From NCBI GenBank assembly GCA_016932575.1, contig JAFGCO010000006.1, forward strand, positions 1 through 64,000: 64,000 nucleotides of DNA, given 5' to 3'. Shown here in pieces: positions 18,032 to 27,196 of the stretch. Made by a program: the position numbers and the translations under genes. Below the pieces are notes generated by a model, which was not told the DNA's origin, searched no databases, and saw nothing but the letters and a program-made list of their open reading frames with translations. The stretch's first letter is position 1. Each line of letters begins with the position of its first letter. The stretch is from a bacterium (lineage in GTDB: Bacteria; Zhuqueibacterota; QNDG01; JAFGCO01).

Positions 18032-18727
18032 ATGAGAACGATAGGATTAATTGGTGGTACAGGTTGGGCCTCAAGTATGGAATATTATCGTTATGTCAAC
18101 GAATTCACCAATCGGCGATTGGGAGGTCACCAATTTTCAAAATGCGTTCTGTACTCTCTCAATTTTCATGATGTGGTCAAATTAAAACAACAGGGTAAAT
18201 CAGTTTTTCCTCTGTTGCTGGACGCTGCAGAAAAACTGGCTGCTGCTGGCGCGGATTGTCTGCTGATTTGCGCCAATACCATGCATCAGTATGCAGACGA
18301 ATTGCAAAAGAAGCTGTCATTGCCGATACTTCATATCGCTGAGGAGACAGCAAAAGTCATCTTTGAGCAGCAATTGTCCAGGGTAGGCCTGATTGGAAGC
18401 CAACCGACTATGGAAATGGATTTTTTCATTTCTAAATTACATGCACATCATATTGCCTGCGTTGTGCCCGGAGCATCGGACCGCATTGCCTTAAACGCGA
18501 TTGTCATGGATGAGCTCGCCAGGGGCGTTTTCACAGAAGCAAGCAGAAAAAAAACGATGAATATTGTAAATAAAATGAACCAACAGTCCATTCAGGGCCT
18601 GATATTGGGATGTACCGAATTTCCCCTGTTGCTTCGAAAAGCACCATTCTCATATCCGATATTCAACACAACAGAAATTCACGCCATGGCCGCAGTTGAT
18701 TTTGCGCTGAGCAGTACGGATTTTTAG
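18032..18727 (+). CDS. Aspartate/glutamate racemase family protein
   Basis: 231 residues. Both catalytic cysteines are visible: LLICANTMH near residue 82 and LILGCTEFPLL near 193. The N-terminus IGLIGGTGWASSMEYY is typical of RacX/YgeA-like amino-acid racemases, PLP-independent two-base enzymes. It probably makes a D-amino acid (Asp or a broader set) for the envelope or for amino-acid turnover; the substrate is not determined. GGAG lies 9 bases before ATG 18032. It stands alone. Confidence 0.9.
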   Translation: MRTIGLIGGTGWASSMEYYRYVNEFTNRRLGGHQFSKCVLYSLNFHDVVKLKQQGKSVFPLLLDAAEKLAAAGADCLLICANTMHQYADELQKKLSLPILHIAEETAKVIFEQQLSRVGLIGSQPTMEMDFFISKLHAHHIACVVPGASDRIALNAIVMDELARGVFTEASRKKTMNIVNKMNQQSIQGLILGCTEFPLLLRKAPFSYPIFNTTEIHAMAAVDFALSSTDF

Positions 18728-18756
18728 TTGACATTTTCATTATATTTTTCTAACAT
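18728..18756 (+). promoter_or_regulatory. Candidate sigma-70 promoter for the histidine kinase
   Basis: Perfect TTGACA at 18728-18733, immediately after the racemase stop, with TAACAT (18751-18756, 4 of 6) after exactly 17 bp. The start codon it would serve is 122 bp further on. Confidence 0.5.
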
Positions 18757-18877
18757 TTATAAAATAATATAGTCGTCCGATTGATCTTCGTATCAATTTC
18801 TGCAGGATTTTTTATTTCTTTAAATCCGATTTCTTTCGGTCGATGATCCAATCGGAAGTTTTCAGGATATTTTCATC

Positions 18878-20059
18878 ATGCCGAAAAAATTACCAAAATC
18901 AGGAATTGACGGTCTTTTATATGTATTAAAAAAGGCAAGTAAGGGGGATTATAAAGTCCGTGCCAGTTTGTCCGATAACATGTCAGATCTAAAGTCTCTT
19001 GCTGAAGGGATTAATCATTTTCTCGAACATGTCGGTCAGACCTTCAGGAAACACGAGGAGGCGGAAGAGGCTCTGCGGCAGAGTGAAGAACGTTTTCGCA
19101 GGATGTTTGAAGATTCAACACTTGGGATTTATCGAACCACACCAAGCGGAAAAATTATACTGGTGAATCAGGCGGCTCTTCGTATGCTCGGATATCGTTC
19201 ATTTGAGGAGCTTGCAAAGCGGAATCTTGAAGAAACCGGATTTGAACCGAGTTATCCCAGAGATGAGTTTAAGAGGCGTCTTGAGGAGGAGGGGGTGATT
19301 ATAGGTCTTGAAAGCGCGTGGCTTAGGAAAGACGGTTCTACGATCTATGTCCGGGAAAGTGCCCGTGCGGTTCGAGACACAAAAGGAAATGTCATCTTTT
19401 ATGACGGCACGTTTGAGGATATCACCGAGCGCAAAAAAACAGAAAAGCGTGTTGAGAAAGAATTAAAAGAAAAGGTATTGCTGCTGAAAGAGGTGCATCA
19501 TCGTGTGAAAAATAATCTGCAGATCATCTGCAGCCTGCTTAATTTGCAATCGTACAAGGTTCAGGATCCCGAAGCAAAAATTGCGTTTCAATACAGTAAA
19601 AGCCGCATCTACTCTATGGCTCTTGTACATGAACAGCTCTATAAGTCCGACGATTTCTCGAATATTCAGATAAAACCGTACATCGAGCAACTGGTTCAGG
19701 AAGTGGGAAGAGCGTATCGTATTTCTTCAAGTATTCGAATTAGCCATGATATTGAAGAGATTACATTGGGCATTGACAAGGCGATTCCCTGCGGGCTAAT
19801 CTTAAATGAGCTCATCACAAATGCCGTTAAGCATGCATTTCCGGAAAAGACCCGGGGAAAGATTAATATTATTTTTAAAAAAAAGCAAGACACCTTTGAA
19901 ATTACAATCGGGGACAATGGCATTGGGCTGCCGGATACGTTTGATTTTAGTAATATCAGGTCGATGGGGCTGCATATGGTCAAGGTGCTGGTCAGACAAT
20001 TGAATGGGGAACTGACTTTAACAGGAAAGCCGGGGACTGAGTTTGTTATCCGGTTTTAG
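18878..20059 (+). CDS. Soluble PAS-domain histidine kinase (HisKA_2 type)
   Basis: 393 residues with no membrane segment. Residues 1-60 resemble a HAMP-like helical unit (ASKGDYKVRASLSDNMSDLK). A PAS domain follows (about 68-185, SEERFRRMFEDSTLGIYRTT ... FEDITERKKTEK), then the HisKA_2 dimerisation helix EVHHRVKNNLQ with the phospho-acceptor among His207/His208, and an ATPase domain with NELITNAVKHAF and DNGIGLP. Such kinases phosphorylate separate receivers in general-stress or light/redox signalling. No response regulator is adjacent, so it is an orphan kinase. Confidence 0.9.
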   Translation: MPKKLPKSGIDGLLYVLKKASKGDYKVRASLSDNMSDLKSLAEGINHFLEHVGQTFRKHEEAEEALRQSEERFRRMFEDSTLGIYRTTPSGKIILVNQAALRMLGYRSFEELAKRNLEETGFEPSYPRDEFKRRLEEEGVIIGLESAWLRKDGSTIYVRESARAVRDTKGNVIFYDGTFEDITERKKTEKRVEKELKEKVLLLKEVHHRVKNNLQIICSLLNLQSYKVQDPEAKIAFQYSKSRIYSMALVHEQLYKSDDFSNIQIKPYIEQLVQEVGRAYRISSSIRISHDIEEITLGIDKAIPCGLILNELITNAVKHAFPEKTRGKINIIFKKKQDTFEITIGDNGIGLPDTFDFSNIRSMGLHMVKVLVRQLNGELTLTGKPGTEFVIRF

Positions 20060-20105
20060 TCAGGCTCAGCCATCAATCGACCATGGATGAGGACAGGATA
20101 CTTTT

Positions 20106-20136
20106 TTGACACTTTATCAATGGATTTATATTGACA
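20106..20136 (+). promoter_or_regulatory. Two TTGACA boxes upstream of the phosphofructokinase gene
   Basis: TTGACA occurs at 20106-20111 and 20131-20136. At 17 bp after each are TATTGA and TAAGTT, both only 3 of 6 matches to the -10. A promoter here is expected because the upstream gene ends at 20059, but which box is used is unclear. Confidence 0.3.
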
Positions 20137-20216
20137 TTGCGTTTCGGTTTTTGTAAGTTTTTAATTCAAAATTTTAAGATTTTCGTCATAATTATCACCG
20201 TTAACAGGAGTGAAAC

Positions 20217-21476
20217 ATGAAGATTATTCAGGGCAATGCAGTGGTTTTTACCCAGGGCGGTCCCACAGCCGTAATCAATGCATCCTGGGTGGGTGTGGTT
20301 TTGGAATTGATCAATGTCCCGGAGATTACAGGTGTTTACGGCAGTCTCAACGGCATTGACGGTGTTTTGAATGAGAATTTTGTGGATTTACGCGCCCAGG
20401 GAGAAGAACGGCTGATTGCTGTTTCAAGGACGCCGGCCACGGCATTGCTTTCCACACGGCATAAACCCAAGGATGAAGAAAACAGAAAAATGCTTGAAGT
20501 ATTTAAAAAATACAACATTCGATATGTGTTTGGCGCCGGAGGCAATGACACGTCCGAATCATTGGATATTATCAATGATGCAGCAAAAGATCAGGGATAC
20601 GAGTTGAGGTTATTTCATGTGGCGAAAACTGTAGACAATGATTTAATGGAAAACGATCATACTCCCGGATATGCATCTGCTGCCAGGTATGTAGCCAATG
20701 CTTTTCGGGGTGTTGATATGGATAATCAGTGTTTCGGCGGATTGTATCTCGGGGTATGCATGGGCCGGCATGCCGGCTTTTTGACAGCAGCCTCCGCTTT
20801 GGGCCGGACCACACCGGAATCGGGCCCGCATCTTGTTTATGTACCGGAAAGGGCTTTTAACATCGATCAATTTTGTCAGGATGTGGAAACTGTTTATCAT
20901 AAATATGGTCGTTGCGTCGTGGCCGTTTCTGAAGGCGTGGAGGATAAGAATGGTGTGCCGATTCTGCAATTGTTGTCCGAAGGAAAACTGGATGCAGACA
21001 GTCATGGCAATGTTCAGCTCTCCGGAACCGGTGCTCTGGCCGACGCTCTGATTGATAAAGTAAAAAATTATTTGACGGACCGCCTGAATGCCCATTCAAA
21101 AGAAAAAGGTGTGTCCAAGAAGCTGCGTGCACGGGGTGACACACTGGGATATATTCAGCGTTCTTTTCCCGATCAGAGTCCGGTCGATTATGAGGAAACT
21201 CTAAGCCTGGGAAAATTTGCGGCCAGAATGGCAATGGAAGGGAATATTGACGGATCTGTGGCCATTCAGCGCATTTCCGATTCGCCATATCAATCTGAAT
21301 TCAAGCTGGTTCCTCTGAAGGCAGTGGCCGGCAAAACCCGGCATCTGCCGGATGGCCATATCAATGCCGAAGGCAACAACGTCACAGAAGCGTTCATTCG
21401 ATGGGGAAAGCCATTGATCGGAGAATTGAATCCGTTCGGACTTCTGGATACAACAAAGATGGTGATTAAAAAGTAG
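20217..21476 (+). CDS. 6-phosphofructokinase, probably pyrophosphate-dependent
   Basis: 419 residues, longer than the 320 of bacterial ATP enzymes and typical of the PPi-type group. It phosphorylates fructose 6-phosphate, reversibly if PPi is the donor. The loop GAGGNDTSESL has Asp at the position of E. coli Gly104, and AKTVDNDL has Lys where ATP enzymes have Gly124; both are known markers of PPi use. The first Asp of the usual GGDD is Asn here. Ribosome site AGGAG before ATG 20217. Other glycolytic genes follow 1 kb downstream. Confidence 0.88.
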   Translation: MKIIQGNAVVFTQGGPTAVINASWVGVVLELINVPEITGVYGSLNGIDGVLNENFVDLRAQGEERLIAVSRTPATALLSTRHKPKDEENRKMLEVFKKYNIRYVFGAGGNDTSESLDIINDAAKDQGYELRLFHVAKTVDNDLMENDHTPGYASAARYVANAFRGVDMDNQCFGGLYLGVCMGRHAGFLTAASALGRTTPESGPHLVYVPERAFNIDQFCQDVETVYHKYGRCVVAVSEGVEDKNGVPILQLLSEGKLDADSHGNVQLSGTGALADALIDKVKNYLTDRLNAHSKEKGVSKKLRARGDTLGYIQRSFPDQSPVDYEETLSLGKFAARMAMEGNIDGSVAIQRISDSPYQSEFKLVPLKAVAGKTRHLPDGHINAEGNNVTEAFIRWGKPLIGELNPFGLLDTTKMVIKK

Positions 21477-21614
21477 CATCTGGATTCATAACCGTCTGTG
21501 GCTACTGCAGGCGGTATCAATAGAATCCTGTTGGATCCATGCTTAAGAGATGAATTTATAAGGCCGTAGAGACTTTATATTTTCGGCAAATTGTAAACCG
21601 GCAGATAATTATTA

Positions 21615-22331
21615 ATGATCACTCAATTTCTGCATCAGCTGATCGATCCGGTTCTGGATTTCATCTATCCGCCTGTCTGCCCGGTCTGCGGGGAGATGAT
21701 GGAAACCTATGTCCCGGTTTGTCATGGTTGTCAGTTATTAATGAAAAATCAGATAAATATCCGTCATCATCAATCGGGGGATTTTAATCATTTGGACGGG
21801 CCCTTCTTTTTGAATGATGTGATCACGTTTTGGCAGTATTCACCGAAAATCGAGACATGCATCCATCTGGTGAAATATCAATCGCGAAAAAAGCTGGGTG
21901 ATTTCATTGTCCGGATGCTGAATGAGTCGATTCAAAGTCTGCATCTTCCGTACCCGGATACAATTATGCCGGTTCCGCTGCATCCGCGCCGTTTCCGTGA
22001 ACGGGGGTATAATCAAAGTCAAATTTATGCCGGGGCGATCAGCCGGATAACCGGCATTGAATTGAACAATCGGCTGCTGAAACGCATCCGGTATACACAG
22101 ACACAAACCCGGTTGTCCGCTGAGGCACGGCAGGCCAATGTCAGGGACGCTTTTACCATCAAGCGTTTTTCGCATATGCAGAACAGGGCAGTCTGGCTGA
22201 TCGATGATGTGATTACCAGCGGAGCGACAATCAACAGCTGTGCAAAGGCCTGCAGAGATGCAGGAGCAAGCTCTGTGATAGGAATCGGACTGTCAAGACC
22301 GCAATTGTATGACCCCGCAATATCTCCCTGA
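21615..22331 (+). CDS. ComF family phosphoribosyltransferase-like protein
   Basis: 238 residues. The N-terminal zinc finger (CPVC, CHGC near residues 23-42) and the PRPP-type loop VWLIDDVITSGATINSC near the C-terminus define the ComF/GntX family. Members take part in DNA uptake or use of external DNA in competent bacteria. No other competence genes are nearby. The start has no clear ribosome site. The stop lies 6 bp before the -35 box of the gap operon promoter. Confidence 0.88.
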   Translation: MITQFLHQLIDPVLDFIYPPVCPVCGEMMETYVPVCHGCQLLMKNQINIRHHQSGDFNHLDGPFFLNDVITFWQYSPKIETCIHLVKYQSRKKLGDFIVRMLNESIQSLHLPYPDTIMPVPLHPRRFRERGYNQSQIYAGAISRITGIELNNRLLKRIRYTQTQTRLSAEARQANVRDAFTIKRFSHMQNRAVWLIDDVITSGATINSCAKACRDAGASSVIGIGLSRPQLYDPAISP

Positions 22332-22337
22332 TTCTGC

Positions 22338-22366
22338 TTGACATTTGAAAAAAATTTATTTATAAT
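22338..22366 (+). promoter_or_regulatory. Perfect-consensus sigma-70 promoter of the gap-pgk-tpiA operon
   Basis: TTGACA (22338-22343), 17-bp spacer, TATAAT (22361-22366): 12 of 12 matches with optimal spacing. Transcription should start near 22373, giving a leader of about 105 nt. Such strength suits high constitutive expression of glycolytic enzymes. Confidence 0.85.
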
Positions 22367-22375
22367 TAACGACCA

Positions 22376-22429
22376 ACGCTCGAATGACAGCGTCGGGGAA
22401 TCGTGCGTTTTGAACCCTTTGTCAGGGTT
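22376..22429 (+). other. Leader hairpins in the gap operon 5' UTR
   Basis: Within the predicted leader two small stem-loops can form: ACGCT/AGCGT (22376-22380 with 22388-22392) and AACCCT/AGGGTT (22413-22418 with 22424-22429). They have no T tract, so they are not terminators. They may stabilise the mRNA or bind a regulator; chance cannot be excluded. Confidence 0.35.
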
Positions 22430-22460
22430 GAATATTGTACTCATACAGGAAATACTCTAG

Positions 22461-23480
<1,020 letters not shown>

Positions 23481-23494
23481 AGGGATCCGTGATA

Positions 23495-24757
23495 ATGAGA
23501 AAGAAAACAGTCAAAGATGTGGATTTGCATGGTAAACGCGTGTTAATGCGGGTGGATTTTAATGTTCCTATGGATAAAGGCATTGTACAGGATGATACTC
23601 GCATTCAGGCTGCTCTACCTACGATTCGATATGTACTTGATCAGGGTGCAAAAACACTGGTTTTGATGTCACATCTCGGTGATCCTGCAAAAGACACGAA
23701 AAAGGCCAGAGAGAAAGCTGAAAAATCCGGACAGCATTTTGATGAGGCTATATATATTGAAGGCAAACATAAAATGGCGCCCGTGGCAGCATATCTTGAA
23801 AAATTACTGAACCGGCCTGTGAAACTGGCGCCTGATTGCATCAGTGAAGAGACACAGACGATGGTCTCGTCTCTTCAGGACGGCGACATTTTAATGCTTG
23901 AGAATACCCGTTTTCATAAAGAAGAAAAATCCAAAGATGAAGCAGAGCGGGAATCGATGGCCAGGGTGCTTGCAACCTACGGGGATATCTATGTCAATGA
24001 TGCTTTCGGAACCGCACATCGTGCACATGCATCCACAGAAACAGTCGCCCGGTTTCTTCCTGCGGTAGCGGGATTTCTCATGGAAAGAGAACTGGAATTT
24101 CTGGAAGATAAAGTCGTAAAAAATCCTAAAAAGCCGTTTGTCGCCATTATTGGCGGAGCAAAAGTATCCTCTAAAATATCTGTTCTCGAGAGTTTATTGT
24201 CCAGAGTGGATCAAATAATTATTGGTGGCGGGATGGCCTACACATTTTTAAAAGCCAAAGGAATTTCAGTGGGTAATTCATTGGTGGAAGATGATATGAT
24301 CGATATGGCGAGGTCAGTTTTAAAAAAAGCTTATGAAACCAATGTGTATATCTATTTACCGATTGATCATATTGTGACTCAAGAATTTTCTCCCGATGCC
24401 GAGGCCAAACATGTAGCACGCAATACCATTGATGAAGGATGGATGGGCATGGATATTGGTCCTCTGACCATTGAGAAATTCAGGGGTGCCCTGAAAAATG
24501 CCCGAACCATTTTTTGGAATGGCCCGATGGGTGTTTTTGAATTTGATAATTTCGCTAAAGGAACCAATGCCATTGCCGCCACTTTAGCAGAATTGGAAGA
24601 CGCCATCAAGGTCATTGGCGGCGGCGATTCTGTTTCTGCTGTAAAAAAGGCCGGTGTTGCTGATAAAATGTCGCACATCTCCACGGGAGGCGGTGCTTCT
24701 CTGGAACTTGTGGAAGGCAAAACACTGCCGGGCATTGCTGCCTTAAATGATGCTTAG
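23495..24757 (+). CDS. pgk: Phosphoglycerate kinase
   Basis: 420 residues from ATG 23495 (AAAGGGATCC upstream), not from the longer frame overlapping gap. It transfers phosphate from 1,3-bisphosphoglycerate to ADP. Motifs: RVDFNVPMD, NDAFGTAHRAHAST, GGAKVSSKI, nucleotide loop GGGDSVSAV and MSHISTGGGASLEL. Unusual: the HLGRP motif reads HLGDP, so an arginine known to bind 3-phosphoglycerate is replaced, and an extra charged segment follows (residues about 65-85). This may mark a divergent PGK subfamily. tpiA begins 10 bp downstream. Confidence 0.96.
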   Translation: MRKKTVKDVDLHGKRVLMRVDFNVPMDKGIVQDDTRIQAALPTIRYVLDQGAKTLVLMSHLGDPAKDTKKAREKAEKSGQHFDEAIYIEGKHKMAPVAAYLEKLLNRPVKLAPDCISEETQTMVSSLQDGDILMLENTRFHKEEKSKDEAERESMARVLATYGDIYVNDAFGTAHRAHASTETVARFLPAVAGFLMERELEFLEDKVVKNPKKPFVAIIGGAKVSSKISVLESLLSRVDQIIIGGGMAYTFLKAKGISVGNSLVEDDMIDMARSVLKKAYETNVYIYLPIDHIVTQEFSPDAEAKHVARNTIDEGWMGMDIGPLTIEKFRGALKNARTIFWNGPMGVFEFDNFAKGTNAIAATLAELEDAIKVIGGGDSVSAVKKAGVADKMSHISTGGGASLELVEGKTLPGIAALNDA

Positions 24758-24767
24758 GAGTTGAACC

Positions 24768-25523
24768 ATGCGTAAATTGTTTATTGCGGGCAACTGGAAA
24801 ATGAACACAAATACAGATGAAGCTGTATCTCTGCTGAATGAACTTATACCATTGGTATCTGATGTTCAGGATATGGATATAGCAGTTTGTCCGCCTTTTG
24901 TCTATTTGCATAAAGCTGTGTATTTAACCCGGAACAGCAATATTCGTGTGGGTGCGCAAAATTGCCATTTTGAATCCAAAGGCGCGTTTACCGGAGAAGT
25001 CGCTCCGGAAATGCTGAAGGATATCGGATGCACTTATGTGATTATTGGTCATTCGGAACGACGACATATTTTTGGTGAAACCGATGATGTGATTCATTCG
25101 AAAGTGAAGAAAGCCCTGGATGCGGAGCTGAAAGTAATTCTCTGCGTGGGTGAATTACTGGAAGAGCGGGAAGCCGGAAAAACAGAGATCGTTGTTGAAA
25201 CCCAGCTTATCGGTGGGTTAAAGGATTTGTCTTCTGAAGATTTGGACAGGATAACCATCGCATATGAGCCGGTTTGGGCCATTGGCACGGGTAAGACGGC
25301 CAGTCCTGATCAGGCCCAGGAGGTCCATGCATTTATTCGCAGCTGGCTCAAGAATCAATATAATGAAAACGTGTCCGGCAATTGCCAGATTCAATACGGC
25401 GGCAGTGTAAAGCCGGAAAATGCCAGAACATTGCTGGAGCAGCCGGATATCGATGGCGCTTTGGTTGGCGGGGCGAGTTTAAAGGCTGCCAGTTTTGCGG
25501 CAATTGTCAAGGCAGCTCGATAA
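24768..25523 (+). CDS. tpiA: Triosephosphate isomerase
   Basis: 251 residues, complete. GNWKMN at the start, catalytic His in IGHSERR, catalytic Glu in AYEPVWAIGTG (which also opens the flexible loop 6), and the phosphate-binding end LVGGASL. It interconverts dihydroxyacetone phosphate and glyceraldehyde 3-phosphate. Third gene of the glycolytic operon; TAGGAG lies 8 bases before the start, overlapping the pgk stop. Confidence 0.97.
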   Translation: MRKLFIAGNWKMNTNTDEAVSLLNELIPLVSDVQDMDIAVCPPFVYLHKAVYLTRNSNIRVGAQNCHFESKGAFTGEVAPEMLKDIGCTYVIIGHSERRHIFGETDDVIHSKVKKALDAELKVILCVGELLEEREAGKTEIVVETQLIGGLKDLSSEDLDRITIAYEPVWAIGTGKTASPDQAQEVHAFIRSWLKNQYNENVSGNCQIQYGGSVKPENARTLLEQPDIDGALVGGASLKAASFAAIVKAAR

Positions 25524-25538
25524 TTTGAGGGTTCACTT

Positions 25539-25898
25539 ATGATTGCTTTTTTATCAGTTATTCATGCTCTGGTTTCGATATTATTGGTTGTGAGTATTTT
25601 ACTGCAATCCAGCCGTGGAGGCGGATTGGCAGGCATGTTCGGTGGAGGTGGTGGTATTGGGGGTGTATTTGGCGGTCGCGGCGCTGCTTCGTTTTTATCC
25701 AAAGTGACCATGTGGCTGGCTATCGGTTTTGCGACTACTTCGCTTACAATCGGTTTTCTGTCATCGGGCCGAAGAACCCAGGAGAAGACAGCGGTGCAGG
25801 AAATTCTGGATCAGGAAGCCGCTCCAACGGATATTCTGCCAGCCATTCCAGGCGCTTCTGGAACCGGAGAGGAAGCAGTTCCACAGGAAACCGAATAG
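25539..25898 (+). CDS. secG: Protein-export membrane protein SecG
   Basis: 119 residues. Two membrane helices (about 2-22 and 56-76) flank a Gly-rich loop (GGGLAGMFGGGGG), the normal SecG layout, followed by an acidic hydrophilic tail longer than in E. coli. SecG assists SecA/SecYE in preprotein translocation at the inner membrane. It sits 15 bp after tpiA, a neighbourhood (tpiA-secG-tRNA-Leu) common in many bacteria, and just before tRNA-Leu. GAGGG ribosome site. Confidence 0.95.
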   Translation: MIAFLSVIHALVSILLVVSILLQSSRGGGLAGMFGGGGGIGGVFGGRGAASFLSKVTMWLAIGFATTSLTIGFLSSGRRTQEKTAVQEILDQEAAPTDILPAIPGASGTGEEAVPQETE

Positions 25899-25944
25899 GA
25901 AATCATTCGTTTAAACAATGTTGTCTTTTGGCAGGCGACATTTT

Positions 25945-26028
25945 GCCGAAGTGGTGGAAGTGGTAGACACGCTGTCTTGAGGGGGCAGTGGGAGAAATCC
26001 TGTGGGGGTTCGAATCCCCCCTTCGGCA
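25945..26028 (+). tRNA. tRNA-Leu (GAG)
   Basis: Acceptor GCCGAAG pairs with CTTCGGC (26021-26027). The anticodon stem CTGTC/GGCAG (25972-25976 and 25984-25988) encloses loop TTGAGGG with anticodon GAG at 25979-25981. A long variable arm marks class II, and GGGGG-TTCGAAT-CCCCC forms the T arm. Discriminator is A; CCA is not encoded. It follows secG, a common arrangement. Confidence 0.95.
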
Positions 26029-26066
26029 CGTGTTATTAAATTATAAGTCACAAGCAGGAGGTTTTT

Positions 26067-27095
26067 ATGAGGTTTTTCAGCCGAGAGACTGTTTGTTTGA
26101 TGATCATTGTCTTTGCTATCAGTACGATTGCGATTTTTGCGCAGGATTATCAGGCACAGATCGAAGCCTTGCAGAAAAAACAAAAGCAATTGGTTGCGCA
26201 AATGGAAGAAGCGAGTCAGGCCAACGACACCAATGCCTATAATGTTGCGATGGAAGAATTCGAAAAGGTAAAAGCAGAGCTGCAGCAGTTAAAAGAGAAA
26301 ATTACATCGGCACAGGATCAGGAATCCCAGGCAAAAATTGCCTTTAATAAAGGCGGCAGTTTATTACAAAAACGCCAATATGAAGAGGCAGTCGCGGAAT
26401 TTGATAAAGCCATATCCATTGATTCCGATTATTACAAGGCATATTACATGAAGGGTTATGCACTGACCCGCCTGAAGAGATATTCGGATGCAACCGGTGC
26501 TTATGAAAAAGCACTGGAAATCAAACCCAACGATTCGAGGGTGATTTTTGCATTGGGGAAGCTTTATGAATCACAGGGAAAAGGCAAGCAGGCTATTACT
26601 TTATACGAAAATGCTCTGAGCGCTGATCCTAACAATGCAAAAGCTGCTTATTCCATTGGCGCTGTCTATGTGGGGTGGGACGCGTATTCGGATGCGGCTC
26701 AGGCCTTTCAAAGAGCGGTTGAAATCGATACAACCTATGATTTGGCTTATACGGGATGGGGAACATCACTTCTTGAGTTGGGTAAGGTGAACAGCGCAAT
26801 CGAAAAACTAAAAAAAGCCATTACCATTGATCCCAATAATGGTGATTCTTATTTTCGTCTGGCCAAAGCGTACAATGCCGTCGGTAACTACAGTGATGCT
26901 TTGGAATCTGCTGAAAAAGCTATTCAGTTATCTAAAAGATCCAAGACTTCCAAAGCTGCTTCAAACATAGAAAAAGGAAACGCGCTGGAAGCGATGGGTA
27001 AAAAAACAGAAGCCCTGACTGCTTTTCAGGAAGCAGCCCAGTTGGATAGAAAATGGAAAGACTGGGTTGATCACCATATTGAGCAAATGCAATAA
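26067..27095 (+). CDS. Exported TPR-repeat protein
   Basis: 342 residues, AGGAGG ribosome site. A signal peptide (about 1-26, ends IAIFAQ) is followed by a Gln/Lys/Glu-rich coiled coil (about 28-90). About six tetratricopeptide repeats then start at FNKGGSLLQKRQYEEAVAEF and include YYKAYYMKGYALTRLKRYSD and NAKAAYSIGAVYVGWDAYSD. Likely a periplasmic scaffold for envelope complexes. A good terminator follows. Function otherwise unknown. Confidence 0.85.
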   Translation: MRFFSRETVCLMIIVFAISTIAIFAQDYQAQIEALQKKQKQLVAQMEEASQANDTNAYNVAMEEFEKVKAELQQLKEKITSAQDQESQAKIAFNKGGSLLQKRQYEEAVAEFDKAISIDSDYYKAYYMKGYALTRLKRYSDATGAYEKALEIKPNDSRVIFALGKLYESQGKGKQAITLYENALSADPNNAKAAYSIGAVYVGWDAYSDAAQAFQRAVEIDTTYDLAYTGWGTSLLELGKVNSAIEKLKKAITIDPNNGDSYFRLAKAYNAVGNYSDALESAEKAIQLSKRSKTSKAASNIEKGNALEAMGKKTEALTAFQEAAQLDRKWKDWVDHHIEQMQ

Positions 27096-27129
27096 TTAAT
27101 TTGTTTTATTTCTGAAATTCTGTTAAATT

Positions 27130-27160
27130 AAAGCCCGTCAGCATTTGATGGGCTTTTTTA
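27130..27160 (+). terminator. Rho-independent terminator
   Basis: AAAGCCCGTC (27130-27139) pairs with GATGGGCTTT (27147-27156) through one G-T wobble and is followed by a T run to 27159. It ends the TPR gene, 40 bp before rnfB. Confidence 0.85.
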
Positions 27161-27196
27161 TTATTTTAAATCAATTAACTGGAGATCAACAATTCC

